Source of the DNA: Nitrososphaerota archaeon
GTDB taxonomy: Archaea > Thermoproteota > Nitrososphaeria > Nitrososphaerales > CADDZS01
Length of the DNA: 64,000 nucleotides
Reading direction: 5' to 3'
NCBI GenBank assembly: GCA_021325255.1
Contig: JAJPHP010000080.1
Coordinates: 1-64,000, forward strand
Position numbers and translations under genes: made by a program. Of this stretch, positions 55,378-64,000 are shown one piece after another. Below the pieces are notes generated by a model. The model ran no database searches, was not told the DNA's origin, and saw only the letters and a list, made by a program, of their open reading frames with translations. Numbering within the stretch: the stretch's first letter is position 1; every line of letters begins with the position of its first letter.

Positions 55378-56517
55378 TCATTGACCGATACCAAGGGTGT
55401 TCCCGACACCGACGATCAGGACGGTATCCGACTCCCGTGTCTTCCTTTCTATCAAGTTCTGAACGATTCCCACTGCTTTTTCAGACGATTCTGAAATCTC
55501 CTTTGTCATCACACCGATGGCATCAGTCAGACTCTCCTTTACGACCACGGCGTACATCGGAATCTTGTTCTTCGTCGCAGCCTCCTCGATTCTGAATTTC
55601 TCAGTCCCCACGCCGCCAATTGCTGCGCCGACGCCTTGTGCGATTTCTCCCGTTGTTTCGCCCTCAAGTTTCAAGGCCGCGTCAATCATTATCAGCATGT
55701 TTATCTTGTTCAAAGGGTCTCCAATCAGTTTCTGAGCGGCTTCATCGGGCATACCTACAGTCGCAATCGGACCTTCTGCCTTAACAACGAACAGGCTGCG
55801 CCCTTTGTATTCAGACTTCGCGTACACCGTTTCACGCGCTATTACTTTCTTATCTCGCCCGGCCATCAGCCTCCCAGCGACCATCTCGCCGATCCCATCG
55901 CCCATGGGCTGTCCCTGTTTGTACGCATCCAGAGCTCCAAAGTACGCCTCACCCATCTTTAGCAGAATTGGCATAGTCATCTGGGCTTGAGCCAAGATGT
56001 ATGGGTTCTTCATTTTTTGTCCGCTCAGATAGAAATGCCTCATCAGCTTGTACATCTGAGACAAGGTCGAGGCAATCTCGAGCATGTTTTGTGCAATGCT
56101 CTGCTGAACTCGATCTGCGCCTAGCGCGAGTTCCCTTATCTCCTGCCTCATTCTGTCATCCTGAAGTCTGACGACCTGTTCGATCTTCCCAACGACTCCT
56201 GCGGGATCCATACTCTCAGGCATAATTGTAAAGTAATCAATAATCCGATCTACCTCTCCCTCCGCAACCGGGTATGGGACCCTGCAGTATGTGGTGAGGT
56301 AATTCAAGAGCTCCTTTCGACTGTTGTTTTTCAGAGCTTCAAATTTCACGAGGTTTCTTCCTATCTGTCCTAACATCTGTGAGGCTTGGATTTGTGTTGC
56401 GAATACCAGGCTTATCACTGTGAGCACAACGAACGAGGCGATGTAGAGTAGGGTTACTAGGTCGGAACTTGAAATACCCGGGATCTGAAGAGGCACGAGA
56501 ATCATGGGTGGTATCAT
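55378..56517 (-). CDS. DUF1512-family membrane-anchored protein
   Basis: 379 residues. One N-terminal membrane helix (LVTLLYIASFVVLTVISLVF) is followed by a cytosolic helical region with coiled-coil character (RQEIRELALGADRVQQSIAQ) and an alpha/beta C-terminal part (IPMYAVVVKESLTDAIGVMT, DTVLIVGVGNTLGIGQ). The length and layout match DUF1512, a family I know from Thermoproteota genomes. Function unknown. It stands alone, convergent with the threonine operon. Confidence 0.7.
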   Translation of the reverse strand: MIPPMILVPLQIPGISSSDLVTLLYIASFVVLTVISLVFATQIQASQMLGQIGRNLVKFEALKNNSRKELLNYLTTYCRVPYPVAEGEVDRIIDYFTIMPESMDPAGVVGKIEQVVRLQDDRMRQEIRELALGADRVQQSIAQNMLEIASTLSQMYKLMRHFYLSGQKMKNPYILAQAQMTMPILLKMGEAYFGALDAYKQGQPMGDGIGEMVAGRLMAGRDKKVIARETVYAKSEYKGRSLFVVKAEGPIATVGMPDEAAQKLIGDPLNKINMLIMIDAALKLEGETTGEIAQGVGAAIGGVGTEKFRIEEAATKNKIPMYAVVVKESLTDAIGVMTKEISESSEKAVGIVQNLIERKTRESDTVLIVGVGNTLGIGQ

Positions 56518-56797
56518 CTACTTTTAGGTAGGCTCCTTAGATTCGCGAACTATGGCCTTCTTCCTGGGCTGAGCTAGATGAGAATAGAGCTCTCTTTCGG
56601 AGGATTTAATCTATGCACACGATTCTCACATATGAGATTGACCTTTTAGTCGATTCTTGAAAGGCTGCGAATTCATGGGTGCAATCTTTACCCTGAATTC
56701 GAGGAATATCGGGCTTTGATAAACTTCAACCGTCGAGACTTTTTGAGGATGGATCGAGGAGACACCAATAGGTCATTTGATGCGCGGTCTTTGCTCG

Positions 56798-57580
56798 TTA
56801 CGTTTGCATAGTAATATCCGGGCTAGTGTAAAGGAAGATCTTACCGACAATCTTCTCTCCCGCTTTTGCAGCGTGGCTGGAGGATGGCACGTTGGACTCT
56901 GCAATCTCGTTGATCAGGGTGTGGACGTGCCTTGATTTGAGGTAGATGAGCCTGGCCTGCAGATTATCCCTAGTCATTCCCATCTTTCTGAATTGCGGCT
57001 CGACGTACACGCTGTGCGATCTCGCAACCCCGCCTACGATGGACATCCACGCTATGCCCACGATCCTGTCGGCTATCTTGACGACGAAGCACTTGTCTCC
57101 ATCCTTTAGGGCAACCCTGATCCATTTTCTATTTGTTTCAGGTTGAGTGGCGATCATGAACTGCTCTATTTCTTCAACGTTGTGATCAATGCTGACGTGA
57201 TACTTGAATCTGTAGTCCAGAGGTGCCTTGTCGACGTCGAGCTGCCATATGTTCCAGACTTCTTTTGGAAGTTCTTGTACCTCGAGCTCCGAAAAGATAT
57301 AGCTTGAGGGCTTTAGCTTGTAGAAGTGATCGAACACCTCCCTGGATTTCGTGAAAATGGTTCCCGTTGCCTCGTAGTTGTCGTAGATGAACAGGCCGTT
57401 CGTTTCTCCCTTCGAGTTATGCGAGACGAACACTTCGCCTCCCGCCTCAAGGGTCTCCTTGACCTCATGGTTGAGGAAGGGGTCGAAGAAGGATAGCCCC
57501 TTCGGTAGGCCGCTAAGCTGGTCTTCTATCGACTTTATTTGTGATACCTGGACGCTATTGCTCGTAGTCCTCTTCCTCAC
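56798..57580 (-). CDS. GNAT-like acetyltransferase
   Basis: 260 residues. The C-terminal half carries the GNAT core: KCFVVKIADRIVGIAWMSIV, HSVYVEPQFRKMGMTRDNLQ (acetyl-CoA loop) and HVHTLINEIAESNVPSSSHA, in which the final Asn/Ala pattern is typical. The N-terminal half (EAGGEVFVSHNSKGETNGLF) looks like a second, degenerate GNAT unit. Last of a run of four leftward genes, 36 nt after the 409-residue unknown protein. Confidence 0.7.
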   Translation of the reverse strand: MRKRTTSNSVQVSQIKSIEDQLSGLPKGLSFFDPFLNHEVKETLEAGGEVFVSHNSKGETNGLFIYDNYEATGTIFTKSREVFDHFYKLKPSSYIFSELEVQELPKEVWNIWQLDVDKAPLDYRFKYHVSIDHNVEEIEQFMIATQPETNRKWIRVALKDGDKCFVVKIADRIVGIAWMSIVGGVARSHSVYVEPQFRKMGMTRDNLQARLIYLKSRHVHTLINEIAESNVPSSSHAAKAGEKIVGKIFLYTSPDITMQT

Positions 57581-57616
57581 TTATTTCCATTTGTGGTGAA
57601 CATCATGCTCTAACCG

Positions 57617-58846
57617 CTACCAATCCAGAATCGTGAACTTCTTGGTGAGTCTCTCTTCTCCGAGGATGTTCCCAATGACCAACTCAAGGCTGTCGGGGCT
57701 GCGTTGAAGACTAACGACCTCATCGTCCTTCAGGGCTTCTCTGAGGAGGTACTCGAACTGGATTTTGCGGTCGGTCGAGTGGCCGAACCTCTTGATCCGC
57801 TCCCGCTCAATCTGCTCGTATGCATACATGAATTCGTATAGGGATCTGTAAATTTGGTGCTCCATCTTCTCTTCGATGTTGAACTCGACTTCAGCTGTGT
57901 CTCTTCCTCCAATTGTTATCTCTTGGAGCCCCTCAAGGTCAGCCCAAAAGATGGTGCCGTCCGGGCCTAGCACCGCATCCTTGTCGAGCCACACATCGTA
58001 AAAGTCCAGGCCGGTGTACGTACCGTTGCCGTTATTCCTCATCGACCTGACGAAAAGGGTGAGAATCGCAATCCCACTCTTGACAAAGTTCTTCATGAAC
58101 TCCATAGCCCTATCGTTGTTGTCAATGTGGAAAAAGTCAAAGAGCTCTCCCGTATCGTCCCCGATCGTCCAATCCGAGTGGAAGTAGATCCTGACATTAG
58201 ACGGGATCAGCCTTGCTTCCTGCACCATCTCTTGCTTGAACCTCCGATACCAGTAGAGTTGGGTGACCTCCCCTTGGAGTGCTTTGGGGAGCTTTACGAT
58301 CTTCACCAGGGGGGCAATTCTGAACCCGCGAATGGAAGTGGTGCTGGCGTCGGACATTTCCGCCGCTTTCATCGCAATTGACGCGAACTCGAGCCCCTGC
58401 GATCCGTAAGGACACCCCCTCGACCACAACTCCCCGGTGAGATACCTTGGAAACCTCATCTCTCTTGCATTCATTATCCTGTCCTTTATGCCGTTGTTTT
58501 TGAGAAGGCTACAGACCTCTCCCTTCTTGAATAGTTGCCGGCTGAACGGGCTGGTTGTTGATCCTATTCCCTTCACGGAGAAGTAGAAATCTGTGCCATC
58601 AATTGTGATGTAGGGGTCTCTGCTGACGGCGCTCCTGTTATCGTCAATCAGGAACTCTTTGGTTCCAATCAGGTCTGCCTCGGTGAAGGGTTTCACGCTG
58701 TCGGGAAGGTATATCTTCTCGAATTCGGGCATTTCGAATCTCTGAAAATACTTGTTTGTTATCGTCCCCGCGCCCTCGTATACGTCGAGCTCGATTGGAA
58801 CGCCTCTCAGCTTGATGGAATTTGTATAGGCGATAGTCCTCGTCAA
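57617..58846 (-). CDS. Large soluble protein, unknown; possible kinase-like fold
   Basis: 409 residues with no signal or membrane segment. GLDFYDVWLDKDAVLGPDGT followed by IFWADLEGLQEITI has the feel of the D-x-x-x-x-N / D-L-E segments in kinase-like phosphotransferases, but I cannot complete the fold assignment. The C-terminal 100 residues are helical and charged (HQIYRSLYEFMYAYEQIERE). Coexpressed with the GNAT gene by position. No family recognised. Confidence 0.6.
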   Translation of the reverse strand: MTRTIAYTNSIKLRGVPIELDVYEGAGTITNKYFQRFEMPEFEKIYLPDSVKPFTEADLIGTKEFLIDDNRSAVSRDPYITIDGTDFYFSVKGIGSTTSPFSRQLFKKGEVCSLLKNNGIKDRIMNAREMRFPRYLTGELWSRGCPYGSQGLEFASIAMKAAEMSDASTTSIRGFRIAPLVKIVKLPKALQGEVTQLYWYRRFKQEMVQEARLIPSNVRIYFHSDWTIGDDTGELFDFFHIDNNDRAMEFMKNFVKSGIAILTLFVRSMRNNGNGTYTGLDFYDVWLDKDAVLGPDGTIFWADLEGLQEITIGGRDTAEVEFNIEEKMEHQIYRSLYEFMYAYEQIERERIKRFGHSTDRKIQFEYLLREALKDDEVVSLQRSPDSLELVIGNILGEERLTKKFTILDW

Positions 58847-58904
58847 GGTAGGTCACTCATGAGCTGTTCACATCACAAGGCCTAAACGAATGAAGGATAT
58901 CCTC

Positions 58905-60008
58905 TCATTGTCTCGGTGCACCACAATAAGGGCACCTGTCAGCCGTTGTCGGAATCAAAGTGCCGCAATATTTGCAATTAACCTTGGCAACCTCCTTTAT
59001 CACGACCTGCTCGGGCGGCTTTGAGCCCAGGTCGACGTTGGACGGAAAAGGTGTTGAAGGGGGGCTGGGGGGAGGCGAAGTCGGAGGATACGGGTGCTTT
59101 GGAAGCGTCTCCCTGCCCCTTCTCTTCCTTGCTGCTGCGTAAGCGGCAATTATGACGACGAGTGCAACAATTACTATCGTTGCTACAAGGTAGACGAGAT
59201 ACCAAGGAATCGCTACTGCAATTGCCTGGCTAGTTGTTGATGTGGTTGAAACAGTGGTAGGAAGATTTGCAGGTATTAGAGAGTAGCTCGTTGATGTAAC
59301 ATATAGATCGTCAGTGTAAGTGAAACTTCCGACCTGGCCCTGAAACTGCCCATTGTCCTGTTCTACGTAATTGTAGCCCACGATGTATCCGGTAGACGGG
59401 TCAAAGTATTCATACCAAGTATACGAAGCCGTGAAGGTGCCATATGAATCGTTTCGCTGGTACTGCCCGGTCCCCTCCGCCTGGATCGTCTGGACATACT
59501 TGTTTTCTGTCGGTAATTGGAAACTGTAGTTCTTCGAAAGCATCGTGAAGTGGGTGTTCAGGACGTAGAAGGTACTTCCGACGGAGAGCGAAGTATTCAT
59601 AGCAAACCAGATGTATAGGGGCCTCGAATACTTGATGCCTCCGAATCCTACCTGGTTGTCAGTTCCACTCGCATACGTGTAATTGCTTGACGACCACGTG
59701 TAACTGTCAGAGGACGAACTTGAAGTAGAACTCCCCTGATTGTTGCTGTACTGGTACGAATAACTGTAGGAGGCTGAGACGATGCTTCCATTGACAGAAT
59801 TCATCTGCTCCATTCCCGTCGTCTGAAGCTGATCGGTATATCCCGTATACACCCCCTGTCCATTGTTCACGGTCGTGTTTTCTGAATACCTGAAGTAATC
59901 CCCTCTCTGAGGCGTGTAGGCCGAAGCCACGTGCGCATTGGCTACGGTTGAGAGCACAAGCAAGAATGCTACCAGCACGGTTCCAAAGACTAGTTTTTTG
60001 TTATCCAA
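58905..60008 (-). CDS. Membrane-anchored protein with extracellular domain and cytosolic zinc ribbon
   Basis: 367 residues. A signal peptide (VFGTVLVAFLLVLSTVANAH) precedes a beta-rich, Tyr/Ser/Asn-rich extracellular domain with many glycosylation sequons. One membrane helix follows (IPWYLVYLVATIVIVALVVI), then a Pro-rich stretch (HPYPPTSPPPSPPSTPF) and a C-terminal zinc ribbon, NCKYCGTLIPTTADRCPYCG. The layout, outside domain to inside zinc ribbon, suggests a receptor or assembly factor. Middle of the four-gene leftward cluster. Confidence 0.7.
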   Translation of the reverse strand: MDNKKLVFGTVLVAFLLVLSTVANAHVASAYTPQRGDYFRYSENTTVNNGQGVYTGYTDQLQTTGMEQMNSVNGSIVSASYSYSYQYSNNQGSSTSSSSSDSYTWSSSNYTYASGTDNQVGFGGIKYSRPLYIWFAMNTSLSVGSTFYVLNTHFTMLSKNYSFQLPTENKYVQTIQAEGTGQYQRNDSYGTFTASYTWYEYFDPSTGYIVGYNYVEQDNGQFQGQVGSFTYTDDLYVTSTSYSLIPANLPTTVSTTSTTSQAIAVAIPWYLVYLVATIVIVALVVIIAAYAAARKRRGRETLPKHPYPPTSPPPSPPSTPFPSNVDLGSKPPEQVVIKEVAKVNCKYCGTLIPTTADRCPYCGAPRQ

Positions 60009-60121
60009 TTGCTCATTGCAACCTCAGATGCACTAGCGTTATGCGTCCTGTGTCTCAATTTTGAGATCTTTCTTTCCCTAACCTTTTCAACGTTGTCGTC
60101 TCCGACGGATTGAATCCTAGC

Positions 60122-61708
60122 TCAGCCTGCGAATCCCCCAATCCCATGACTATGAGCCGGATGGAATCCTCCCATCCCGCTGAAAGTTGAATGGTAGGTT
60201 GAGTGCGCTATGATTACCGGGTAATACCAGATGAATAGGCCCGGATGTGGCGCGTAGGTGAATTGCACCGGAGTTTGCGTAACCTTCGCCGTAGAGTCAA
60301 TCTCCCGCACGAGCTCGTTTCTGACTCCATGGATCATTCTGACCGCCAGAGCAACCAACTCTGATCGCTCTAAACCAGTGGCGTAGGCGGAAAGCAGAGT
60401 GACGGCCTTCTCCATTAGGTCGAGGACTTCGTGGGCCTCGAACACGGGTATTGAGGCAAGTATCGCCGCCGCCACGAGCGGATACTCCAAATAGTTCTTC
60501 AACTGATCCACGATATACCTCAGCTTCTCATCTACTTCGTCCGGATCAAGTTCTCCGATCGCGAGGAAGGCCGAGGCAATTTCCGTGTCCTCCGACGTCA
60601 TGTACCCCCAGGAAACGAACATTGATCTCAATATTTGGAACTTTGAACTCAGCCCATCGTATTGTACATTCATTACCGCGAGTATTGCGGCTGCCTCGTA
60701 CGACGCGGTCCGTTGTCTGAATCGATAGAAACGATCGATCGGATAGGTTCCATCGAATCTCCTACCAGCCATGATTGTCGCGGCAACTCCGACGGATAGC
60801 TCTCTGGGGACGCCTTGACTCCTCAGCTGCTGGTCCAGACTCCTCAGCACGGATTCAAGGCTCTGAACATCCTGGCTCCTAATCGCTGTCACGATCTCGG
60901 CCGCCATAAGCTTGTTCGGAGTCGTGGAGTCGAGACTTTCAATGGCAGAGAGAGCCTGAATTAGCCTTTGCCCTATTTGGTCGGTGTCGCCCTCGAGCTT
61001 GGCTAATCCTATCGCGGTGCCCCACAATAATGATGAGGGCCGCGCCATGGAATGCTCTGTATCATTACTTTCGCTGTTTGAGTATTCCGCATCTTCCAAC
61101 TTAACCCTGGTCTTGAGCACACTCACGTAAGAACTGGCCTTGTCGGCTATTGAGCGCATCACAGAATAGGTCGCCTTGATCTCCGCTATGAAATCAGCGA
61201 ACTCCTGATCCGAAACCCGGTAGTTCCTGGCGTTTAGGTCATTTAGTATTAGAGTGCCTATATCAGTAAGCGACAGATATTCCACCCCGTATGGCACCAT
61301 TCGATCAAGCGTGGATTTTTTCTGTATAAGCTCATTCACACTAGCCTCGATAGCCCCCAGTTCTGATTCTTCCCTGGAGACAGCAGCCCTATCCTCCTGA
61401 ATCCTTTGGCGGAGCTTGTCCTGCTCCTCCTTGTGTTCAAAGTGGAACAGGAATGAGTGCTCCTTTCGCTCATCTTGCTGAAGTGCAACATGTGCCTGTT
61501 GCTCTTCCGCCCTTTCAGTGCTTAGTTCAACTGTCACCTGGGATAATCTGGCAACATCTGCGTTCCACTTGTCGTAATCCTCCTTGGTTGTCCTTAGGAT
61601 GTAGCCGTTGACAGAAAGATAATCCAGATCAGCAGGTGGAATAGGTGCAATGGGCTCTCGCCGGTCGTGAATCTGCGAGAGAAAAGTCCTCGCTGCGCCA
61701 CATTTCAT
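60122..61708 (-). CDS. Coiled-coil and helical-repeat protein, unknown
   Basis: 528 residues. An N-terminal part with a long coiled coil (residues about 45-130, HKEEQDKLRQRIQEDRAAVS) is followed by helical repeats, for example QRLIQALSAIESLDSTTPNK and SYEAAAILAVMNVQYDGLSS. The protein ends in a Gly/His-rich tail, GMGGFHPAHSHGIGGFAG. No membrane segment or enzyme motif. First gene of the leftward cluster. I do not recognise the family. Confidence 0.6.
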   Translation of the reverse strand: MKCGAARTFLSQIHDRREPIAPIPPADLDYLSVNGYILRTTKEDYDKWNADVARLSQVTVELSTERAEEQQAHVALQQDERKEHSFLFHFEHKEEQDKLRQRIQEDRAAVSREESELGAIEASVNELIQKKSTLDRMVPYGVEYLSLTDIGTLILNDLNARNYRVSDQEFADFIAEIKATYSVMRSIADKASSYVSVLKTRVKLEDAEYSNSESNDTEHSMARPSSLLWGTAIGLAKLEGDTDQIGQRLIQALSAIESLDSTTPNKLMAAEIVTAIRSQDVQSLESVLRSLDQQLRSQGVPRELSVGVAATIMAGRRFDGTYPIDRFYRFRQRTASYEAAAILAVMNVQYDGLSSKFQILRSMFVSWGYMTSEDTEIASAFLAIGELDPDEVDEKLRYIVDQLKNYLEYPLVAAAILASIPVFEAHEVLDLMEKAVTLLSAYATGLERSELVALAVRMIHGVRNELVREIDSTAKVTQTPVQFTYAPHPGLFIWYYPVIIAHSTYHSTFSGMGGFHPAHSHGIGGFAG

Positions 61709-62043
61709 ACTAAGTTAAGATCATGCTCCATGTCTCATCCTTCTTAAGCGATTTGTTATGAAAGGAGGGAAAAAGGTCGAGGAGAATCCACTCACTCCAT
61801 TTTCGTTTCTATGGAAAGTGTCGGAAATCTAACCTCGGGTCTGCTCTTGCCACGAGACGGTCGCAAATGGACGGGGTGGCCTCTATTTTTGATTTCGCAT
61901 TTTCAATGCTGCATGGCGAATTTTCCTTTGGCTTGGGAGCCTTTAGAACATGTCAAGACTCAGTGCTCGGATGCAGACGTGCGTCATTCTCGGGCTTGAT
62001 AATCGTGTCCCGTGCTTAAGTACGTGGCGAGCTCAAAAGCTCT
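61709..62043. other. Divergent intergenic region
   Basis: No gene recognised. It should contain the promoters of the leftward unknown cluster and the stress-protein gene. Confidence 0.35.
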
Positions 62044-62532
62044 GTGCTGAACGGGATTTTGAGCAACAAGTCTGAACTTTTCCCTCCGTCAAAAATTCTT
62101 GTTCCCATAGATGGCTCCCAGAATGCGACCCGCGCCCTGGATGTCGGAACAAAGCTTTCGAAAACATACGGGGCTGAACTTCTTATTCTCAACGTCATAC
62201 CTACCCCGAGCGTCCTCCTTGGCGCTCCCGCGGGGCTAGGGATCCAGCCGACTGGGTTGGAATCGTATTACGAGCAACAGGAGAGGGATGCTAGCCATTT
62301 CTTGGACCGATCTATGGAACTTGCTAAGGCGCACGGCGTCGCGGCAAGGATTGAAGCGGTCCGCGCTGCCAAATCGGTCGTCGAGGAGATAATTGGGGTT
62401 GCAGCGCGCAAAAACATAGACCTGATAGTAATTGGAACGAGAGGTGTCGGAGGGTTCAGGAAACTGCTCCAAGGTAGCGTTTCAAGCGGGGTCGTGACTC
62501 ATGCTGAGTGTAACGTGATGGTAGTAAGATAA
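62044..62532 (+). CDS. Universal stress protein (UspA family)
   Basis: 162 residues from GTG 62044. The first beta strand is KILVPIDGSQNATRALDVG, and the ATP-binding loop is IGTRGVGGFRKLLQGSVSSG followed by the closing strand CNVMVVR. This is the ATP-binding subgroup of the family (G-x-x-G-x9-G-S). Cytosolic, dimeric, of uncertain cellular role. It lies 19 nt before the ABC transporter and may be cotranscribed. Confidence 0.88.
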   Translation: MLNGILSNKSELFPPSKILVPIDGSQNATRALDVGTKLSKTYGAELLILNVIPTPSVLLGAPAGLGIQPTGLESYYEQQERDASHFLDRSMELAKAHGVAARIEAVRAAKSVVEEIIGVAARKNIDLIVIGTRGVGGFRKLLQGSVSSGVVTHAECNVMVVR

Positions 62533-62551
62533 TGCGTGATGATTGTTTGAT

Positions 62552-63607
62552 ATGCCAAGCCTAGAGACAGCGCAATTGGTCAAGGAGCAGCCGCGTAAGG
62601 AGATACTGAACATCCAGGATCTGACAAAGAGTTTTGACGGAAAGACCAGGGCGGTTGACGGCGTCTCTTTCACCGTCTTTGAAGGTGAGATCTTCGGGTT
62701 CCTCGGGCCGAACGGCGCGGGAAAGAGCACGACAATCAATATGCTGACTACTATTCTTCGCCCGACCTCTGGTAGTGCAACATTGTGCGGGTATGACCTG
62801 ATCAAGAATCCTGCCGCCGTGAGGAGGAGCATCGGCGTTGTTCCTCAAGAGTCGACCGCAGATGACGACCTCTCGGGGCTCGAGAACGTTCTGCTGTGCG
62901 CAGATTTCTACGGCATTCCCAGAAGGGTCTCGCAGCCGCGCGCGTGGGAGCTCCTGGAGTTAGTAGAGCTCCACAAAGACGCAAGAAGGAAGATCAGCAC
63001 TTACTCCGGGGGAATGCGTAGGAGACTGGAGCTTGCCTCTGGCCTGATCAATCGCCCTAAAATCCTCTTTCTCGACGAGCCAACGCTCGGGCTTGATGTG
63101 CAGACGAGGGCCAAAGTCTGGGAATACATCCGGAGGCTCAAGGAAGAATTTCACATGACGCTCTTCATGACCACGCATTACCTGGACGAGGCGGATAACC
63201 TCTGCGATCGAATCGCGATAATAGACCACGGAAAAATCCTGAAGATAGGCTCTCCCTATGAACTGAAGGAAAGCCTAGGCGGAGACATAATAGAAGTCGA
63301 TGTGCAGGAAGAAGAGTCTCTCGACCTGTCCGACGCACTTCGCCAAATCAAACATGTGCTTGACGTGAGAAAGAACAACTCCGAATACAGGATAAAGACA
63401 GAGTTCGGCGAGCAGACGGCTCCGGACGTTATGGACGTGTTGAGGCTGGGCGGTGCGACAGTTACGAGGATTTCGATCGTGAAGCCATCGCTCGACCAGG
63501 TCTATCTCGAGTATACCGGCAGATCGATCCGGGAGGAGCATGCAGACAGCAGCACTGGCCGCCGCCCGACGCACGGAAGGGGAATGTCGATGAGGATGCG
63601 CAGGTAG
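62552..63607 (+). CDS. ABC exporter ATPase, drug-resistance (DrrA/ABC-2) type
   Basis: 351 residues from ATG 62552; a TTG three codons earlier is possible. Complete ABC motifs: Walker A GFLGPNGAGKSTTINM, Q-loop GVVPQESTADDDL, signature STYSGGMRRRLELASGL, Walker B PKILFLDEPTLGLD and H-loop MTTHYLDEADNLC. The C-terminal extension of about 90 residues is typical of DrrA proteins. It pairs with the permease encoded nine bases downstream. Substrate unknown. Confidence 0.9.
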   Translation: MPSLETAQLVKEQPRKEILNIQDLTKSFDGKTRAVDGVSFTVFEGEIFGFLGPNGAGKSTTINMLTTILRPTSGSATLCGYDLIKNPAAVRRSIGVVPQESTADDDLSGLENVLLCADFYGIPRRVSQPRAWELLELVELHKDARRKISTYSGGMRRRLELASGLINRPKILFLDEPTLGLDVQTRAKVWEYIRRLKEEFHMTLFMTTHYLDEADNLCDRIAIIDHGKILKIGSPYELKESLGGDIIEVDVQEEESLDLSDALRQIKHVLDVRKNNSEYRIKTEFGEQTAPDVMDVLRLGGATVTRISIVKPSLDQVYLEYTGRSIREEHADSSTGRRPTHGRGMSMRMRR

Positions 63608-63616
63608 GAGAAAGGA

Positions 63617-64000
63617 ATGAACATGACTGAATCAGTCGTGACGGGCAAATCAGAGGAGGCCGAGTCGGAGAAAAGACTACAGTCAATGGCTGCAAAACAG
63701 TCCCTTTCAGCGTTCGAACAGGAGACCGCCCTAAACCAGAGTCCACTTCATGGATTGTGGGCGCTCACCAATCGAGAACTCAAGAAATGGTACAAGACGC
63801 CCGTGATCCTTATCCTGTCGCTGATTCAACCGGTCATCTGGCTTGGTCTCTTTGGAAAGGCTATGAACTTTGGAGCCATCTTTACCGGCAGCTCGTTCAA
63901 CATACCTGGACTTAGCATACCTAAAAGTGTGATAGATCAAATTGCCGCCCAGGTGATGCAGAACACATTCGGTACTAGCGACTACTTTTCGTTTTTCGCC
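63617..64000 (+). CDS. ABC-2 type permease, N-terminal part (runs off window)
   Basis: Starts at ATG 63617 with AGGAGAAAGGA just upstream, a rare good Shine-Dalgarno site here, nine bases after the ATPase stop. The visible 128 residues include a charged N-terminus, LHGLWALTNRELKKWYKTPV and the first membrane helix VILILSLIQPVIWLGLFGKA, as in DrrB-like permeases. The rest lies beyond the right edge. Confidence 0.8.
   Translation, partial: MNMTESVVTGKSEEAESEKRLQSMAAKQSLSAFEQETALNQSPLHGLWALTNRELKKWYKTPVILILSLIQPVIWLGLFGKAMNFGAIFTGSSFNIPGLSIPKSVIDQIAAQVMQNTFGTSDYFSFFA

Noticed and set aside
1..64000. tRNA genes as integration targets, rRNA genes or CRISPR arrays
   Set aside because: I looked for T-loop motifs near the element ends and for regularly spaced repeats and found none; a covariance-model scan would be needed to exclude tRNAs fully.

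Overview
The window looks archaeal, most likely a heterotrophic member of the Nitrososphaeria/Thaumarchaeota side of Thermoproteota. The evidence is a DUF1512 membrane protein, many lipobox-free secreted proteins with Ser/Thr-rich linkers, TATA-like boxes about 25 nt upstream of start codons with few Shine-Dalgarno sites, archaeal-type split glutamate synthase genes, and MCM/PrimPol replication genes on a mobile element. This placement is inferred from gene content; there is no rRNA or tRNA in the window to anchor it. I saw no ammonia-oxidation genes and no CRISPR array.

Layout. 1-4581: a giant secreted RHS/YD-repeat protein running off the left edge. 4744-8041: a decayed wHTH/integrase fragment, then a dipeptidase plus FAD-oxidoreductase pair. 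8252-17251: secreted beta-propeller and DUF4382 proteins, an AhpD-like protein, a PEP-mutase/isocitrate-lyase-type enzyme, a KGG microprotein and a membrane-anchored HTH protein. 17339-21046: GNAT enzyme, dihydroorotate-dehydrogenase-like protein and cyclic amidohydrolase. 21265-30348: UbiD decarboxylase, a two-gene glutamate synthase whose FMN subunit is internally duplicated, a four-CBS protein and a drug-type MFS exporter. 30741-36501: amidohydrolase, orphan E1-alpha dehydrogenase, membrane protein and a frameshifted phosphate permease.

36628-50195 is the most interesting stretch. A molybdopterin oxidoreductase operon (catalytic subunit, MoaD/ThiS-like protein, Fe-S subunit, cytochrome-b-like anchor, all on the minus strand) has been split by an integrated element of about 9.1 kb. 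The element lies between 8-bp direct repeats (38493 and 47634). It carries a tyrosine integrase, two small DNA-binding regulators, a divergent MCM-like helicase, a PrimPol, a zinc-finger/Lsm-like fusion and a P-loop ATPase operon. No capsid gene is recognisable, so it may be an integrative plasmid or a virus satellite.

50588-64000: a disrupted histidine kinase, a threonine-degradation operon (Tdh + Kbl), DUF1512, a four-gene cluster of mostly unknown proteins, a universal stress protein and an ABC exporter cut by the right edge. Four frameshifts in otherwise intact genes all sit on homopolymer runs, which suggests sequencing error at least as strongly as gene decay.
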